Of a stretch of 64,000 nucleotides of DNA, positions 32,462 to 47,400 are shown piece by piece (positions within the stretch are counted from its first letter, which is position 1; every line of letters starts with the position of its first letter). Both the position numbers and the translations under genes were made by a program. The notes beneath the pieces are model-generated. The model made no database searches. It saw only the letters and a list, made by a program, of their open reading frames with translations, and had not been told where the DNA came from. The DNA lies in contig CM072149.1 in assembly GCA_036850595.1 (NCBI GenBank), forward strand, positions 1,464,001 through 1,528,000, in the 5' to 3' direction. The DNA comes from Rhyacichthys aspro (Eukaryota; Chordata; Actinopteri; Gobiiformes; Rhyacichthyidae).

Positions 32462-35400
32462 GTAAGTGGCGTTCACGAACACACCGTGGTACATTCAGGA
32501 GCCTTTAGTGGAGGCCTACAGCGTGTCCAAGGACGTCTGTATGGCGCATAATTGTGTTTATAAAAGCGTGAGACATTATTGTACCTTTTCGTTGATGAGG
32601 CCTTTCGTTTTAAGTTAAAAATCTGTGCAAACAGAGACAAAAGGTCAAAAAAAAGACGCTCCGTTCTTTAACACTTCAATTTCATGGTCTTTTTTTTTTT
32701 TTTTGTACAGTCTTATAGGCAAAGTGAGTCAAATCAAGTTAGGTGTTCTTATTCAAACAAGATTAAGCAGAGATGTGTGTATAGCCTACGTAAAGTTGTA
32801 ATTATTATCTTTTGTGTGCCCTATTTGGCTCATTTTTGGAGAGCAGGCTTTAGGCTGTGGGACGTTTTGTTCATAACGAAACCCCACATCTGACAAATGA
32901 CCTTATTTTCTTTTAAATGAGGCTTTTCTGATCACCACAAGCACAGTTTCTTAAAGAACACTGTAATTGCTGTACATTAGCCTGCATACCTCATACTAAA
33001 CTAACTGGGTTTCAATATCTGCAAAGATCAAGAGAGTTTCTGCTGAAGTTCAGGAGGAAACAAGTCAAGGTTTTTAAGTTGTTTAATAGAACTATATACT
33101 CACTTTTTTTGACTGTATTCTAGTCACTGATTTCATCCTCATACCATATTTGACACATACACTGCCCACTTTCTTGACTGGACAACTGCTCATCCATTTT
33201 AAATGTAGAATTCCACAAACGGAGTAACTTTTAGCCCCAAAATATCAAGTCTCGTAATCATTTAATGCTTCTCAGACGTGAGATCGGTAGAATTAAGTGT
33301 ATCTCACTGACACAGTAAACCTCCAATGTAAGTTATATATAATCCCTGTTGCTGGGACATGCTTTTGCAAAGAGAGAGAGCGCAGAAATAGGTCAATACG
33401 CTGGACCCTTGCAGAGTTGTGTTTGTAGAAAATACATGAAAATAACCTGTTGTTTCAGAAGTTTCTTTTCCTCCACACTTTCAAAAAAAAAAAAAAAAAA
33501 AGACGTCCGTAAACATGGCGCTGTTATTGCAACAACACAGTCTGTAGAGAGGTCTGTGCCCTCTACTGGATAAAAGTTAGCATTTGGAAAGTTGATATAG
33601 ATAAGTAGTGTGTTGGAATATTTGGAATTGTTGTGGGAAATACTTCAGACATTTGGTGAGGCTTTTGTCTTGACGTTGGTCATTTTTAACCTTATTTTTC
33701 GTTCAGTGTTGTCTGTTTCACCGGGCTTTAAATCAGTGTACTATGCATCACATGTTGTCTTGCAATATGTACGGCTTTCACGGCTTTCGCACACTTTTAT
33801 CTGCTGTGACTGTAGCACTTTTAGCCCGGTCTCCGACGGGCCAGACAGCGGCGGAGCCAAGAGAAGCGTCCGAGCGCCGCCAGAAGCGTGGTTGAAGAGT
33901 GTGTGTGGCACTACCTGCATTAATCATAATCAGGACGCGGAGCGAGTGTGCTCTCACGCAATGTTTCCACGAGGGAGGAAGGAGGAGGGAGGATGGCGTA
34001 ATCTGATACGCGCTCTATTTTTTCTCCTCCTCCTCCTCCCACTGCCACAACACACTTTTTTTTCCTGTCGATCCTTCTGTCTGAGTGGGTTTTTTCGAGG
34101 GCTTGTTTTTTTCCCTCCCTCCCTCGACTCAAATTAACATAGCTCTGTCTCACGCAAACTTATGTAAGTTCTCTGTGTTGGCTGGTTTTTGGGAAAAGCT
34201 GCTCTCAGGGAGTTGACTTTTTCTGCTTTTTTGGGGGAAATGGCGTTGGTAAAGTCAGTGAGTTTAAACGGAGAAGTTTAAAGGCAAGTCTGTTGTGCAA
34301 GTGAAACAAATACTCTATCTCTTTTACATTTCTTATCCATGTTTTCTTGTTAACGGTAAGTCAGTGAAATATAATAATATGGCTATAACGTTGGAACTGA
34401 AAGTAAAAATAAAGAATAATAAAGAATAAACTGATGCCAAGAGTAACAAGCTCCTGCAAAAGTAACAAAATATTACAGAAAAAGAACAAAATACTCAAAA
34501 GGAACAAGGCTGTACATAAAATTTTACATTCAAACATTACGCCAAATATATAATATAAGGTTATGTGCATCAAAAGCAACAAAAACCTGAAAATTATTGT
34601 GATATCTGTATTATTACCAGATTCTAAAAACTATTTAGCACAAGAAATTAGAAAATCCTACCCTTTTATACTAAAATGGGGAATTTTCTGTAAAGTGTAA
34701 CTCGGAGATAAGTAATAATAGACCTGCAGCATTCAGACCTTTCAGTGGTGACTGCAGGAAGTGAGTGGAAATTTAACAGGAAACAGAGGAATGCTGTCTG
34801 ACCCACCAATGAGTGTCATACTGACAAGACAAACAGGTCAGAGAGACGCCAACAGTTTTACTCCAAACTCAAGTCAATTAAACCTAGAATAAAGGAATTC
34901 GATTCATTATTTACCCAAACCTAATGTCACCTGACGTTTATGTTTTATGAAGGAAACGAACAGGAGCCTTGAGATATTTGTATTAACTTGTTATAAGGCT
35001 TAATTTTGTTGTAAATCAAAAGCATTTCTCTTTTTACAGACACCTTTTAGCTCCCTTTAGGTGGTTTTTTTTTTTTTTTTTGGTTGTATTCTCAAACTTT
35101 TTAATCAGATGAGGCTACAGGTAAACCACAAATGCAGAATGCGCTTAACACTAACAGCTGAACTCAAAATGATGAAAAATAAATGAAAAACACAATGAAC
35201 AAACTACACTGACATGAATTCATTGACCGTAATTGACTCCTCCTTCTTTGTCAGTAGCTAATAATCCAAACGAAACTGAAACAAAACTGAAACGAAAGAG
35301 AACGTAGGCCCCAAACACATATGTCTCCATTTCTGTCAGCTTTTTTATTTGAAAACAATTCAGTTCTACCCATAGTTCTTTGTGCCTTTACTCTTCATCA

Positions 35401-38400
35401 AGAGTTATCAACTACAACAAAGTGTCCTTTTTATTTCCTTTTTCAATTTAGCACAGCTTTAACTCACAAATACAGACATTTAAACTTAAAATCTATCCTT
35501 TTTCTGTTTATTCCATATTATATTTTGAACCTGTAAAAGCTTAATCATAAAGGTAATCCAGTAAGTCCTTAATTTCATCTCTTAACTCTCTTCAGGACTT
35601 GCCCTCTTCTAAGCCAGTGTACCCCAGTGTAGTAAAGTACATCTCCAGTTTCTTTTAAGTTGGCCCCAAACAGTGTCTGTTTTATCTGTACTTTCGTCAA
35701 GTGCCACAGAGTATGAAGTGAAATGTTTAGGTTAGATGTCATCTGAGAAGTCGCCGATAATAAAATTGGCGATGGATGCGTAATATCAGCCACAGTCTTT
35801 CATAAAGTGTGCCTCGTTAAAAATGCCTTTTCTGCTTTGGAGATAAGATCATTCAGTGAGTAACTTGCCCCAACTACAGCTATACAAGTAGTGTTTCAAT
35901 TAAAGTCTACGCAAAATACGATATCCACCTGTCCACCATTGACTTTTCTTTTTGCTTTTCTAAGAGACGAGTGTTTCTTAGTTGTTGCTTGGCAAGAAAC
36001 AACCACTGAGCGACAAAAGCTTCTTCACTTATTTACCAAACATTACAAAGGTACCTCTGACCTTTTCAGAAATTTGAGTAGAAAAAAAAATGCTTTAAAA
36101 GTGGTAGTTAATAAGAATCCTTTCAGGGGCCGAAGGTGGTGACATTTGTACACTTGTATTGCATTGTTTTTTAGTTTTCATTTGAGTCTCACGAAAGTTG
36201 TCTATAACATTTATTTGCTACTTTTAAACTGGTTTAAGTCAGATTTGAACAGGTTTTAACTGGATTTAAACAAGTTTTAATGTGATTTGAACAGGTTTTA
36301 GATGGATTTGAAGGGTTTTAGATGGATTTCAACAGGTTTTTGTTAGATTTGAACAGGTTTTTGTTAGATTTGAACAGGTTTAAGATGGATTTGAACTGTT
36401 TTTTTGTTGGATTTGAATGGCTTTAAGATGGATATGAACAGAATTTAATTGCATTTGAACAGGTTTTAATTTGATTTGAACAGGTTTTAGATGGATTTCA
36501 ACAGGTTTTTGTTGAATTTGAACAGGTTTTTGCTAGATTTGAACAGCTGTAAGATGGATTTAATTGCATTTGAACAGGTTTTAGTTGAATCTGTTCAAAT
36601 CCAATTAAAACCTAGTGCCGCAAACATCACCTTCTAAATGTATCGTAAGTCCATAATGACAACAGAATGTTAATGCTTGTTGCTCATTCTGTATTAACGT
36701 ACTGTCACTTTAAAAACTTTCTACTTCACAGCAACATCAATCCTAACATTTGGGCTTTAGTGAAAACCACATTAAACAAACAGAGGACATCAAATAACAT
36801 TTATGAATTAAACATTTGATCATTAACATCAACATGTTCACAAAACTGTCCAAAAACACGATGCATTATGGATGTATTTGTACATTTGGTACATTTGTAC
36901 ATCCTTCTTTAGTCAATACTTTGTAGTGTCTCTCTGCCGTATTTTATTTCATTATTATTTTTTAGTTTTTTTAATTCAAATAAACGTTTTTTTGTTGTGA
37001 AAATGATTTTGCCCTGACGTCTTGTCTTATGTCAGGTGCTGCTTCTTTGCCCTGCTTTTTTTCCTATGGCAGTCACCTGTTTTTAACCAAAATATGATAA
37101 AAATATCAAAAATGAAGTCACATAACCTGTTATTTCCACAGTTCCAGCACAGGTTTCTCGCTACACCTTGATATTGTTCTCGTTGTAACACTATTCTGGA
37201 GCCATTTGGAGACGAACGATGTGAGTCTTGTGAGAAGGTGTCGCGGTCTGCGCTCAGACAAAGGGCCTTTTGTGTTTTCGGTTCGTATAGGCTTCTCTGA
37301 TGGGGCAGATAAAGCCTGGAGCAACAACAGCGGCTGCTCATCGTTCTGGGGCTGCGCTCAGTGGAATGTACTGATAGACATCTCACCCAGATTCACATCC
37401 TGGACTATTATTGGAAACATATGTGTTATTTACAGGATGAACTTCTCTGCACTGTCACTCTAGAGTCACGTATTTAAACATGATCACTGTTAGAGTTTAT
37501 TGGATCTTTTGTGTTGATGTGAATTTGGACACGTTCTCATGGTTAGCTTCAGTTAACTGGACTTTGCATTAAGAGCAAACACAGCACTGGATTAACGAAT
37601 CTTGCTAAGAGTGTTAATAACCGTTGTATTATCTGCATATTTATTTTATTCATCTTCATTCAACAGTATAACATTAAATAACTCCTATAATTTCTTATGA
37701 ATATATTTATTAACACAAAAGAAACGTTTTGTGTGTCTTTTTCGTCTCAAGATGTATTTAATGCAGTAGAAAAGACAGGCGTTTTAATGAGATGTATGAT
37801 TGACACTTGCAATGTTTTAGTGAAATACTGAATTGCATTGACTTTCACTTTTTTTATTATGATTAATAAAAATGCAGTAGAGATAATGTCACATGACTAC
37901 ATTCACACTTACCGTGAAAATAATTGACCGAAAAAAGCTTTAAATCCAACTCCAGTGCATCCAAATCGAAGTTACGGCTGAGACTGCAACTGTATCAAAA
38001 AAAAAAAAAAAATATTGCAATACTTGATGTATCTCTGTCTTTACCACATATTGCATCTTTTCTAAATAATGTTTTAAAAAGTTTGTCTGTTTCTGTAGTT
38101 GATTTTGTCCCTTCTAATATTTAACCAGTAAGGCCTTTGTTACGCAAGAATTGTCTCTATTTATTAGGTGTTAATAAGGAAGAATGACTATTCCTGTGGT
38201 ATTACACCCTAATAACACTCATACTCCACAAAGCTTATTAATCTCATAATTCATGTTCAACAACTTCCTTACTTCCTACTAATTAGCAGTAATTATGAGT
38301 TTATTAAGGGGAAAATGTTGCTAATTAGTACCAATACCAATTAATACCAATTAAGAGCTGATTAACCACAAATAAACATGCTAGGTGGAGCTTAAAATAA

Positions 38401-41400
38401 AGTGTTACCGATTCATCTTGTCCGTCCGAAGGTATTATTGACCGTTATAAAGTATTTGTTTCATTTATTTATTTATTTATTTGTCTGTTCCCTTAGTGCC
38501 AAACCCCCCCGTCCAGATGGGGCCAAGTCCAACCCGTCCAAACGGCACCGGGACCGTCTGAATGGGGAATTGGACAAACTGACCAGCTTGTTGCCCTTCA
38601 GTGAGGAGGTGAGGGCCCGGCTCGACAAGCTCTCAGTGCTGCGCCTCAGTGTGGGCTACCTCAAGGTCAAGAGCTTCTTCAAAGGTCAGTACTGCTCTAC
38701 ATTTCCATCTCAGTAAACTGGTCGTCGTGGTAATGTGTTTATTTTTATTTTGTGTGGGACATAAGCAGATCAGTACAAAGTCCAATAGTCTGTCGCACAC
38801 ATGTCAAACGTTAACTTTGCAAAGTTTTATGTGGCTCTTCAATACGTTTAGTGAGTGATATTTTGGGATAATTAGGTTTGAATTGGGTTTTAGATGGATT
38901 TGATTTTTGCTACAAAGATAAATCTGTTCAAATCCATCCAAACTCTGTTCAAATTCAACTGAAACCTGTTCAAATCCAACTTAAACCTGTTCAAATCTGA
39001 CTAAAATCTGTTTAAATCAATCTAAAACCTTTTCAAATCCATCTAAGACCTGTTCAGATATTACTAAAACCTGTTTAAATCCAACTAAAACCTGTTTAAA
39101 TCAATCTAAAACCTTTTCAAATCCATCTAAAACCTGCTCAAATCTTACTAAAATCTGTTTAAATCAATCTAAAACATTTTCAAATCCATCTAAGACCTGT
39201 TCAGATATTACTAAAACCTGTTTAAATCCATCAAAAACCTGTTTAAATCCAACTAAAACCTGTTTAAATCAATCTAAAACCTTTTCAAATCCATCTAAAA
39301 CCTGCTCAAATCTTACTAAAAACTGTTCAAATCTTACTAAAACCTGTTCAAATCCTACTAAAACCTGTTCAAATCTTACTAAAACCTGTTCAAATCCTAC
39401 TAAAACCTGTTCAAATCCAACTAAAACCAGTTTCCATAAAAGGAGGAAATTAATGTTAAAGATAACTTTTGTAAGACTCAAATGAAGATATGTCACATTC
39501 AAAATTTAATAAAAGCTTCCAAATGTCACCATCTTCGGCCCCTGAAATGATTCTTATTGACTATACTCACTCGTCTATGTGGTGCAACGCTTGTTAAACC
39601 TAAATATTTTCATTAATAACTATGAAATGTCCATCTTGTTGCTGAGGTTCTGTCTGTGGGTCTGAAGTCTTTGGTGGAAGTGGTATTCTCAGCTGGGACT
39701 GCACTAATGTGGGCCTTGGTGCTTGATATATATGGTATATTTGGAGCGAGATGTGATCTGTACCAGGAGCCATGCATGATCTAACTATGGTTGTGGATTT
39801 ATTTAAACATGGTCCGTATGCTCAGATAAAGACAAATCAGGTTGTTGACATGACAGATGATCCATATGAGATATTGATCATGCAAGATGTGAACGTATTG
39901 ATTGTTGAAAGGGCGCTACAATGCACTTTTATTTGGTGATTATTAAGTGTATGCTCTATTGCAGATGTTAGTAAAGTTTGGACCCATCCACTTTTTAAGG
40001 GCATATTCCCATTGAGTGATGCACACATAAACTACAGTAGAGTTAAAAGAAAAACAAATATTCTCATGTTATTGTTTTTGTAAACTTTGGTTATAACGTG
40101 AACCTTAATGTTCTTTTCCACCGAGTATCTTCTGGATTTTTTGTTGGACTTTTCTTTTTTTTCAGTATCTTCCATTTCCTGCTATAATCAGGTTTGCACC
40201 AACAACATAGTTATCTTAGTTCGGCAGCATAATGATATGTCCAAAACTCGCCTCTCCTGGGGAACATTGTCATTATTGAAGGCTGTACAAAGAAATCTTT
40301 AATTTATCCAATAAGACTGTTTGTACACACTGCTGTTTGTCTGTAATTTAGCATTCATTGGCCAGTTTATTTGCTTGAGGCTTTCTTACATCTAAATGTT
40401 TTTATCCAAACCCTTTTCTTCAGTTATTGTTGTTCTCAGGGTTTCCTCTGGTAGTCGCTCACTTTCTTTTTGGCCCATTGTTCATGTCACAACTCAAGCC
40501 TCTACCGTTTAGCTTCCCATCCTGAGGCTTTCATATTATTTCTGTCATCCTGCTCTGGGTCATCCCCTAGCATATTTACTGTAAATCCTCATCCGATTGC
40601 CCACAGTTCCTGCACAGCCAAGACCACCTTAACATACTGGCTAGCATGGGCTGAAGAACAGGGGCCTATGAAGGTTAGGGGCCTATTATGAGCCAGCTGT
40701 CCTTGAGTAAAACTGACTTTTTCATTTCAGTCTTTACATCTCATTGGATATATATATAGGACATATATTTATCCCCACAAATGACATTAGCTTCTGCCTT
40801 TAGACCATCTGTAACTTCTCTTTTGATAATGTGCAATTGAAAACGTGAGTAAGACATTCACTCATGATGGAATTAAGCTAATTTCCATATCCAGTCAGTT
40901 ATAGTGTTAAGTCTTGTTTTAGTCTGGTTTGTGGCAGTATGTCCACCCTAAGGATTGTGATAAAGATGCTGTTTTGAGCCAGTTTTATTGTATTTGTATT
41001 GATTAGTTATCCACAAATGTGCGTTGAATGTGCCTGACCCAGTCACTAATTAATAGAGAAATTCCCTAAATTCATGTCGTTAACTTTAGAAATGATTAAA
41101 TTTGGATGCTTCCTCTGTGCAATGTTATACTTTGGTAACTGTTAATTTTCAATTTTTTTTATTGTAGTTTGCTTGATTGTCAAACTGAATATATTATACA
41201 AAATGATGATGTATAAGGCAGCATTCAAACAAAATCATCATGAATCTTGAAAAAAATCCAATTGTGATGACATACTTGACATATTAGAAGTGATATATCT
41301 TTGCCATAATGCCTACGAATTATCCATAGCCAGACCATAACCTGTTACGTTTGAAGACAAAATTGTGGCTGCTGTCTTTTGAACTCATGAAGAATATGTC

Positions 41401-44400
41401 TGTAACTGAATGTCATCTGGACAAATGGAGTCTGGTTACTTTAATGTCTTACAGATTTATACACTACTCATGAGAAGAAGCAAGACGTCCTAAACCAAGT
41501 GCAGAGTGTCTTGTTGACCTTTTTCTTTGTCTCTTTCTTATTTATTTATTTATTTTTTACTTTTTCTCTACAATGGAGTCTGTGCACTGTGCTCAATCCA
41601 ACAATCCTGTAAACAAGCAATCATTTAAGTGTCTTTTGGGCTAATGCCATAATAGTTTTTGCTCAACATCATCTCTGTACATACTGAATAGACTGTAGCT
41701 CTCTGTTACCCCACCCACTTCCTGTGGGGCCCCTGCTCCACTCCCCTTTTCCTGCTGGGCTCCTGTGTCCCACTCCGGGGCCCGACCTCAGCTTAAACAA
41801 ACGCTGCAGGACTCCGGTTTGTTGTTGCAGCAGGGAGACTGTTCACACGGCAGAACCAGCGCCACACACTGCAGAGCCCTCTCAAGTTTAAGCGCTGAGT
41901 CACGTTCAACTTAAGTGCATTGTGCCCTTGCTATTAAGCAACAGGGTTTTTTTATTAAAAGGCCTCACTGCTGTTGCTTTGAACAGGGTCCGCGTGCAGA
42001 AACCAGCTAATAAAACTCGGGAAAGTCATTGTAAATAGGAGAAATAGTCAAAGTGAGTTGCAGTTTGGATAGTCCCTGAAAAATGATCTCTAGAAGAAAA
42101 AAACCCATTTGATTCATATTTACTTTGACACTTCTTTGTGCAATGTTAAATCTTGGTGCAATCTGGACTTAGTCTGGACTTGAACCAGTTTTCCCTGACT
42201 TCGGTGTAAGAGTGTATGTGAATGCGTCTTTATTAGACTTCAAAGACAATGCAGTTATGTGGTAAAAGGAAAGAGGAAACACATCATGCACAGGCACGTT
42301 TATACTTTTACACTTTTACTGATACCATTCAGTTCTTTCATCATCTGTAGACAATTAAAACAGTGGATTTTCAAATGAAGATGAAATGAGGAAGAGGTTG
42401 TATATACTGAAGTTGCTAAAATATGCCCTACAATATTTGAATGCCCCCGATGGATCTGTAAAAGTTAAATTCTATCCAATAATCTTGCAATAATCTGAAA
42501 AATTGGGGCAAATGTGAAAAAGATAATTGAATTGAAATGATAAATGATAGTACAATTTGATTTGGGGCAACAGTCTAAGCTGAGATGCCCACACTTCCTC
42601 CTGCTCCTTTTGTAGGAATAGCAGGCTGTTCCCAGACCAGCCGACACACACAGTCCCTCCAATATGTCCTTTTATATCGACATGCTCTGGTCTCGGTAAT
42701 GACATGGTTAGTATAGTTTTTACTCCAACCTAATTTTAAATTCAGCTTTTTATCTGATTAAGTTTTACATGTTTTTATTTTGCCTATTCCAACATTACTT
42801 GTAATAACATAATAATAATAATGATTTTATTACAAGTGCTTCATTGTAAAGAAGTGACACAGTGTTCATTTAGCAAGACCTCATATACCAATATCAAAAG
42901 GTTTATTGTCATTTGCACAGTACAAAGCAGCTGTTAAAGTAAAAATGTAGTAAAAGAAATAGCAGCTACATATGTACAAAATAATAGACGACAGAAATAT
43001 ACATAAACATGGTTAAATATTAATGTAATGACACTGAATGGAGACTTGTTTTTTTAGAGTGTAGTCAAAGCAAATCCATGCAGTTGATCTTTTTTCTTGA
43101 GTCTTTTTTTTATTTTATTTTTTTACTAAACCACTGCTGCTGGTGTTCTTTGTGAGGCCTCAACCGTTTTCCATAAGTCTAGTTGTAATCATTTTATTTT
43201 CCGATCATTAAATCATATTCTTCTAGCTATAGCTTAGATGATTCAACAACTAAAGAAACATTCAATGCAAAAAAAAAAAAACTTTTACATTCTTTCTGCA
43301 GCTGTAATAGTATGTTTTGGTCTCTACTAACTCTCTCTTAAAGGGACAGCGCCCAAAATTGAGCGTTTATAGGGAGGGTTTGACCTAGACCTTGAGACAT
43401 TTTAATCGAAACATGCTACATACCCTTCACTGGGAGCACAAGGAACTTATTAATTGAAAAAGGTGCATTGACTATCTTCTTGAAGCGATGTCAGACAGCA
43501 GTTCTATGTTGTGACAGCAGTTATGTTGTTTGTGACAGTGTAATATGTGGACATGTCTGGACTGATCAGAGAGAGTCCTCACTATGTTCTAAAAGTAGGT
43601 CCTAGGGTCTGTTCTGTAGGAGGCCCTGAAGTAGACTTGGAGTGTGTCCTGTAGCGGGCTCTGGGACGTCTCTGTGTCCAGGTTGATAGGATCAGAGCGT
43701 GTGCAGGACTGGAGGAAAACCATAGTTTAAACAGAGCAGAGCAGGTCTAGACCTGTTCAGGCATCTGGAACTCCTTTTGTCTCCTCCCTCTGTCAGCACA
43801 TAGCACTGACACACTACACTTCCACTGGTGAAGGAAGGGAATAAAAACAAAAGTATGCATGTGTGAGCCACAGTAGTTTAAATGTACAAGTCTGTATTAT
43901 GTCAGAAACAAAGCCGTGTGTCCAGTTATGTTCAGTGTTTAGTGTAATGAACAGGGACTAATCAAATAACTAAATGTCTCCTAAGATCTGTGATAGACTG
44001 TCTCAGAACTACTTTAATCTGGATTTGAATATGACTTCAATGAGTGAGACTATGGAGAAAATAATGCAATCTTTTCTGAAGTGAGACTGTGCTTTGTTCA
44101 CAGCTGCTTCCTTGTTTATGTCTGGTTCAACTGTCACTACAGACTTTCTAAAACATATTTTTTTCTTTGTTGATTTACTTCTACTGCATAAACATTACAT
44201 TAGGCTACATAATGAGAGGGATGTCCAACTGCATGAATACAGTGTGTATCATAATGCTAACAGCTCCACTTTGTTATTATCTGTCCATAGTCATAGGTTT
44301 GTTCAGATGTAGTTTAGCAAACCCTGATTTTGCGTCTATGTTTTTTTTTTATACAACCCTTGCAAAGAAACCCTATCAGCCTTTGAATGTATTTACTTGT

Positions 44401-47400
44401 ATGGTTGCTTCATGTTGTGAGGTCCACTCACAGACTCAGGGTCTCAGGGCCTTATCATTGATGGTGACAGGTTAATGCTGGTCATTTGAGTTTTCATCCC
44501 TGACTGAAATCATTATTCCTGTCTCAGTTCTGGGCTTCAGGCGTATGTAGTGTAGAAGTAGTCACTGTGGCTGTAGGCAGCTACAGCTCTGCTGCTCTAA
44601 TGACAGGAAAGTCAGTTTGATGAAGGTTTTATGTTGGAAAATTACTGAAGCCCGAGGCCACGCCTCTGTGCTTCTGACAGTCAGTTCTGAATGAGAGTTT
44701 ACATAGGCAGCAGAAGTGTGTAAAAACAAGTACCTGAGCTGCAGGTCAACTCTGCGAGGAGCTCTTGGGGAATACCTGCCTGGCCAGTCATTCCTTTTCA
44801 TTTCAACACTTAGAATTAAATAAAATTAAAAAATAAACTGCCCTCTTGTGAGAGAAACAAAGCCTTGTGTCCAGTAGTGTTCAGTGTAATGAGCTGGACA
44901 CAAAATCTGACTGATCGAATATCAAATGTTCAGTTTAATACTACTATTTAATATATGCTGTTATTTACCCTCCATCTTCTGACACTGGAGACGGGATCTG
45001 AGTGATTCTCTCTGAGACGAGCTGCTAAACTATTTTCTCCGATATCTCTTCATCTGTTTGCCATCTTTTTGTTTTCTGTTTGAAGCCAATGCACATAAAA
45101 AGCCTGTCAGCACATCACTATAACCTCTCCCTTATTTACTATTGAGCTGCCTCACCACTTTTTGGAATATTTATCATTTCTGTAATCAAAGTAGTGTAAT
45201 TGATAGGGACCTGTGCCACATGTAAAGGCAGGATGGGGCAGAGGCTGTGATCCTAAATAAACTTTGTTCACTTTAAAAGAACTACTTTCTTTCTGATAGA
45301 AGTAAACTATCATCACTTACCAGTTTATACATTAAAGTTAGGCATCGTTAACAGTTTGTTTTTGAAATATATATATAATATATAATCATTTTTCATAGTT
45401 GTTCATGTTGTTTACCTGTAAAATCACAGCTTGCTTAGGATATTTTTTTGAGTTTGCCTTTTACTTTTGTCCCCTTAAGTCAGCTTCCACATACAGGGTT
45501 GGATTCACTAATTTGGTTGAACATTATTATATTAAATATTATAAAATTAGGAATGAATTGAATTAAGGTGAAATAAAACATTGTGCTTGAGCTGCTTTGA
45601 AATAAAGATAGTTTGTAGATGAGATGGCAGGTCTGCAGTGCTCTTTGACACTCACCAACAACAAACTTAAAAACAAGACATTTGTGGTTGAAGTGACCTT
45701 TGAACCTGTCTTCTCTGAGAACAGGAGCAAGTGGCTGCAAACTACAGCTGTCAATTTCAATTCAATTTCTGACGGACTGCGCTCTGACAGGCTTTGTGTG
45801 CAATTCAAAAAGAACGGAAAGATGGCCGACAAGGAGAGATTGTCAATAAAGCATAAAGGGCATATCATTGTTAGCTTTGATACATAATCATGAAGGATGT
45901 AAATGCATTTGCAGGGCAGATCAAAATGTGTGTGTGGCTGATTTCGGCTTTCGAGCTTATGTCGGACTGTCCTTTTTAAGCAGGTTTTATGCAGTTGATA
46001 TGGAACAGCTGTAGTGAGCAGTGATCCAGTTATTAGAGTTATTGTATTCTTGGCTAATCCTTGACTGACTGACAGAATATGGACCCACTTTTACAATAGA
46101 TTACTAGTGGGTGCCAATGTAATGATTGAAGGATTAGAAGATCTGTGTTTTGGGATTACAAACAGGAAATAAATTATATTTAAAAAAAACAGCCTAATTG
46201 TTCCAACCAGTGCAAGCAAGTTTTTTGTTTTTTGTTTTTTGTTTTCCTTTAAAGGTAACTTCAACCTCGCTGCATCTGACCTGATGATCTAGAAACGCAG
46301 CTCATGAGCCACTCAAGCTTGATCCTTGTGTCCTGCCTGGAATGATACATCTTCTCTTATTGCAGCACAAGCAGTCCCTCGGGCCTGAACAATCACAGCC
46401 TGCTCCATTATTCCTCTGTGCTCGCTTTCCCTCCACCTCTCTTGTCTAAATAAAATCTTTACACGCAACGGGGCTGGCTGCCTGCCCAGTCTGTCAGCTG
46501 CTGAGAGCGGCTGTCAGTCAGCGCTCAGGGAAAACAACAGCAGCCAAGTCCAGACCACTGACAGACACTGCGCTGACAGAGCTGTTGCTTCGGCACCGAT
46601 CGGGCTCTGACAGCACTGTCCACTGTGGTCAACGAGTAAAAGCTGTATTTATCATATTTTATCAGCAGTGTCACAATTTTTAAGATTCAACTTCTGTCTT
46701 GTTTTCACATCCAAAAGTCCAGTAAACTTAACTAAAATGTTTATCATTGTTGCAGTTTCAGTTGGTCTGGTTCAGCTATCTTAAGGCAGACTTTCATAAA
46801 TTCTTACTGAAGTACTGAGTTTAGAAGAGCAATGTCCACAGTGTAGCACAACAGAATATCATTTTTGTCAGTGTACATTGCACAACGATCCTCAAAAAGC
46901 GGGAACTGTACACTTCTTCCAGAGATGGCACAGGGCTGATAATCTTCTGGGCTGTGGTGGTGACCTTCTGGAGCCCTTTTCTGTCTGCCACACACAGACA
47001 AAATATGTTAAAATACTCTCTTTGTAGCAACAGTAGAAGGACAACATTAGTTTCTCACTCAGGTTTTCCTTGAGACAACTTATTCTCAACATATTTTATG
47101 AACAGCTGGCGCCACCATTTTTTTAAACTGGTCTCATTACCTTTAGCGTTGATGTTTTTTGCCATTAGCTTCACTTCTTGCCACTTTAATTCTCACCTCA
47201 ATCGAACCACAGCTTATTTTTTAGACTGAATCAGAGTTTGCTTTTTCGGTCTGCTCCAGAGTTCTGTTGCACATTCACATCTCCCTAAATGAACTTTAAT
47301 ACAGCCCTAATCGAATGTTAGTTCCTCTCGTGTTGGTTCTGTATTAATGTTCTCCTCAGGATGAATTATCTAATCTAATCGCTCCTCAAAAAGTCCATAA

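Noticed and set aside
33610..34137. 175-codon ORF in AHR intron 1
   Set aside because: Composition follows GC-rich intron sequence; no known domain, no splice partners, and the ORF starts in AT-rich sequence without coding character.
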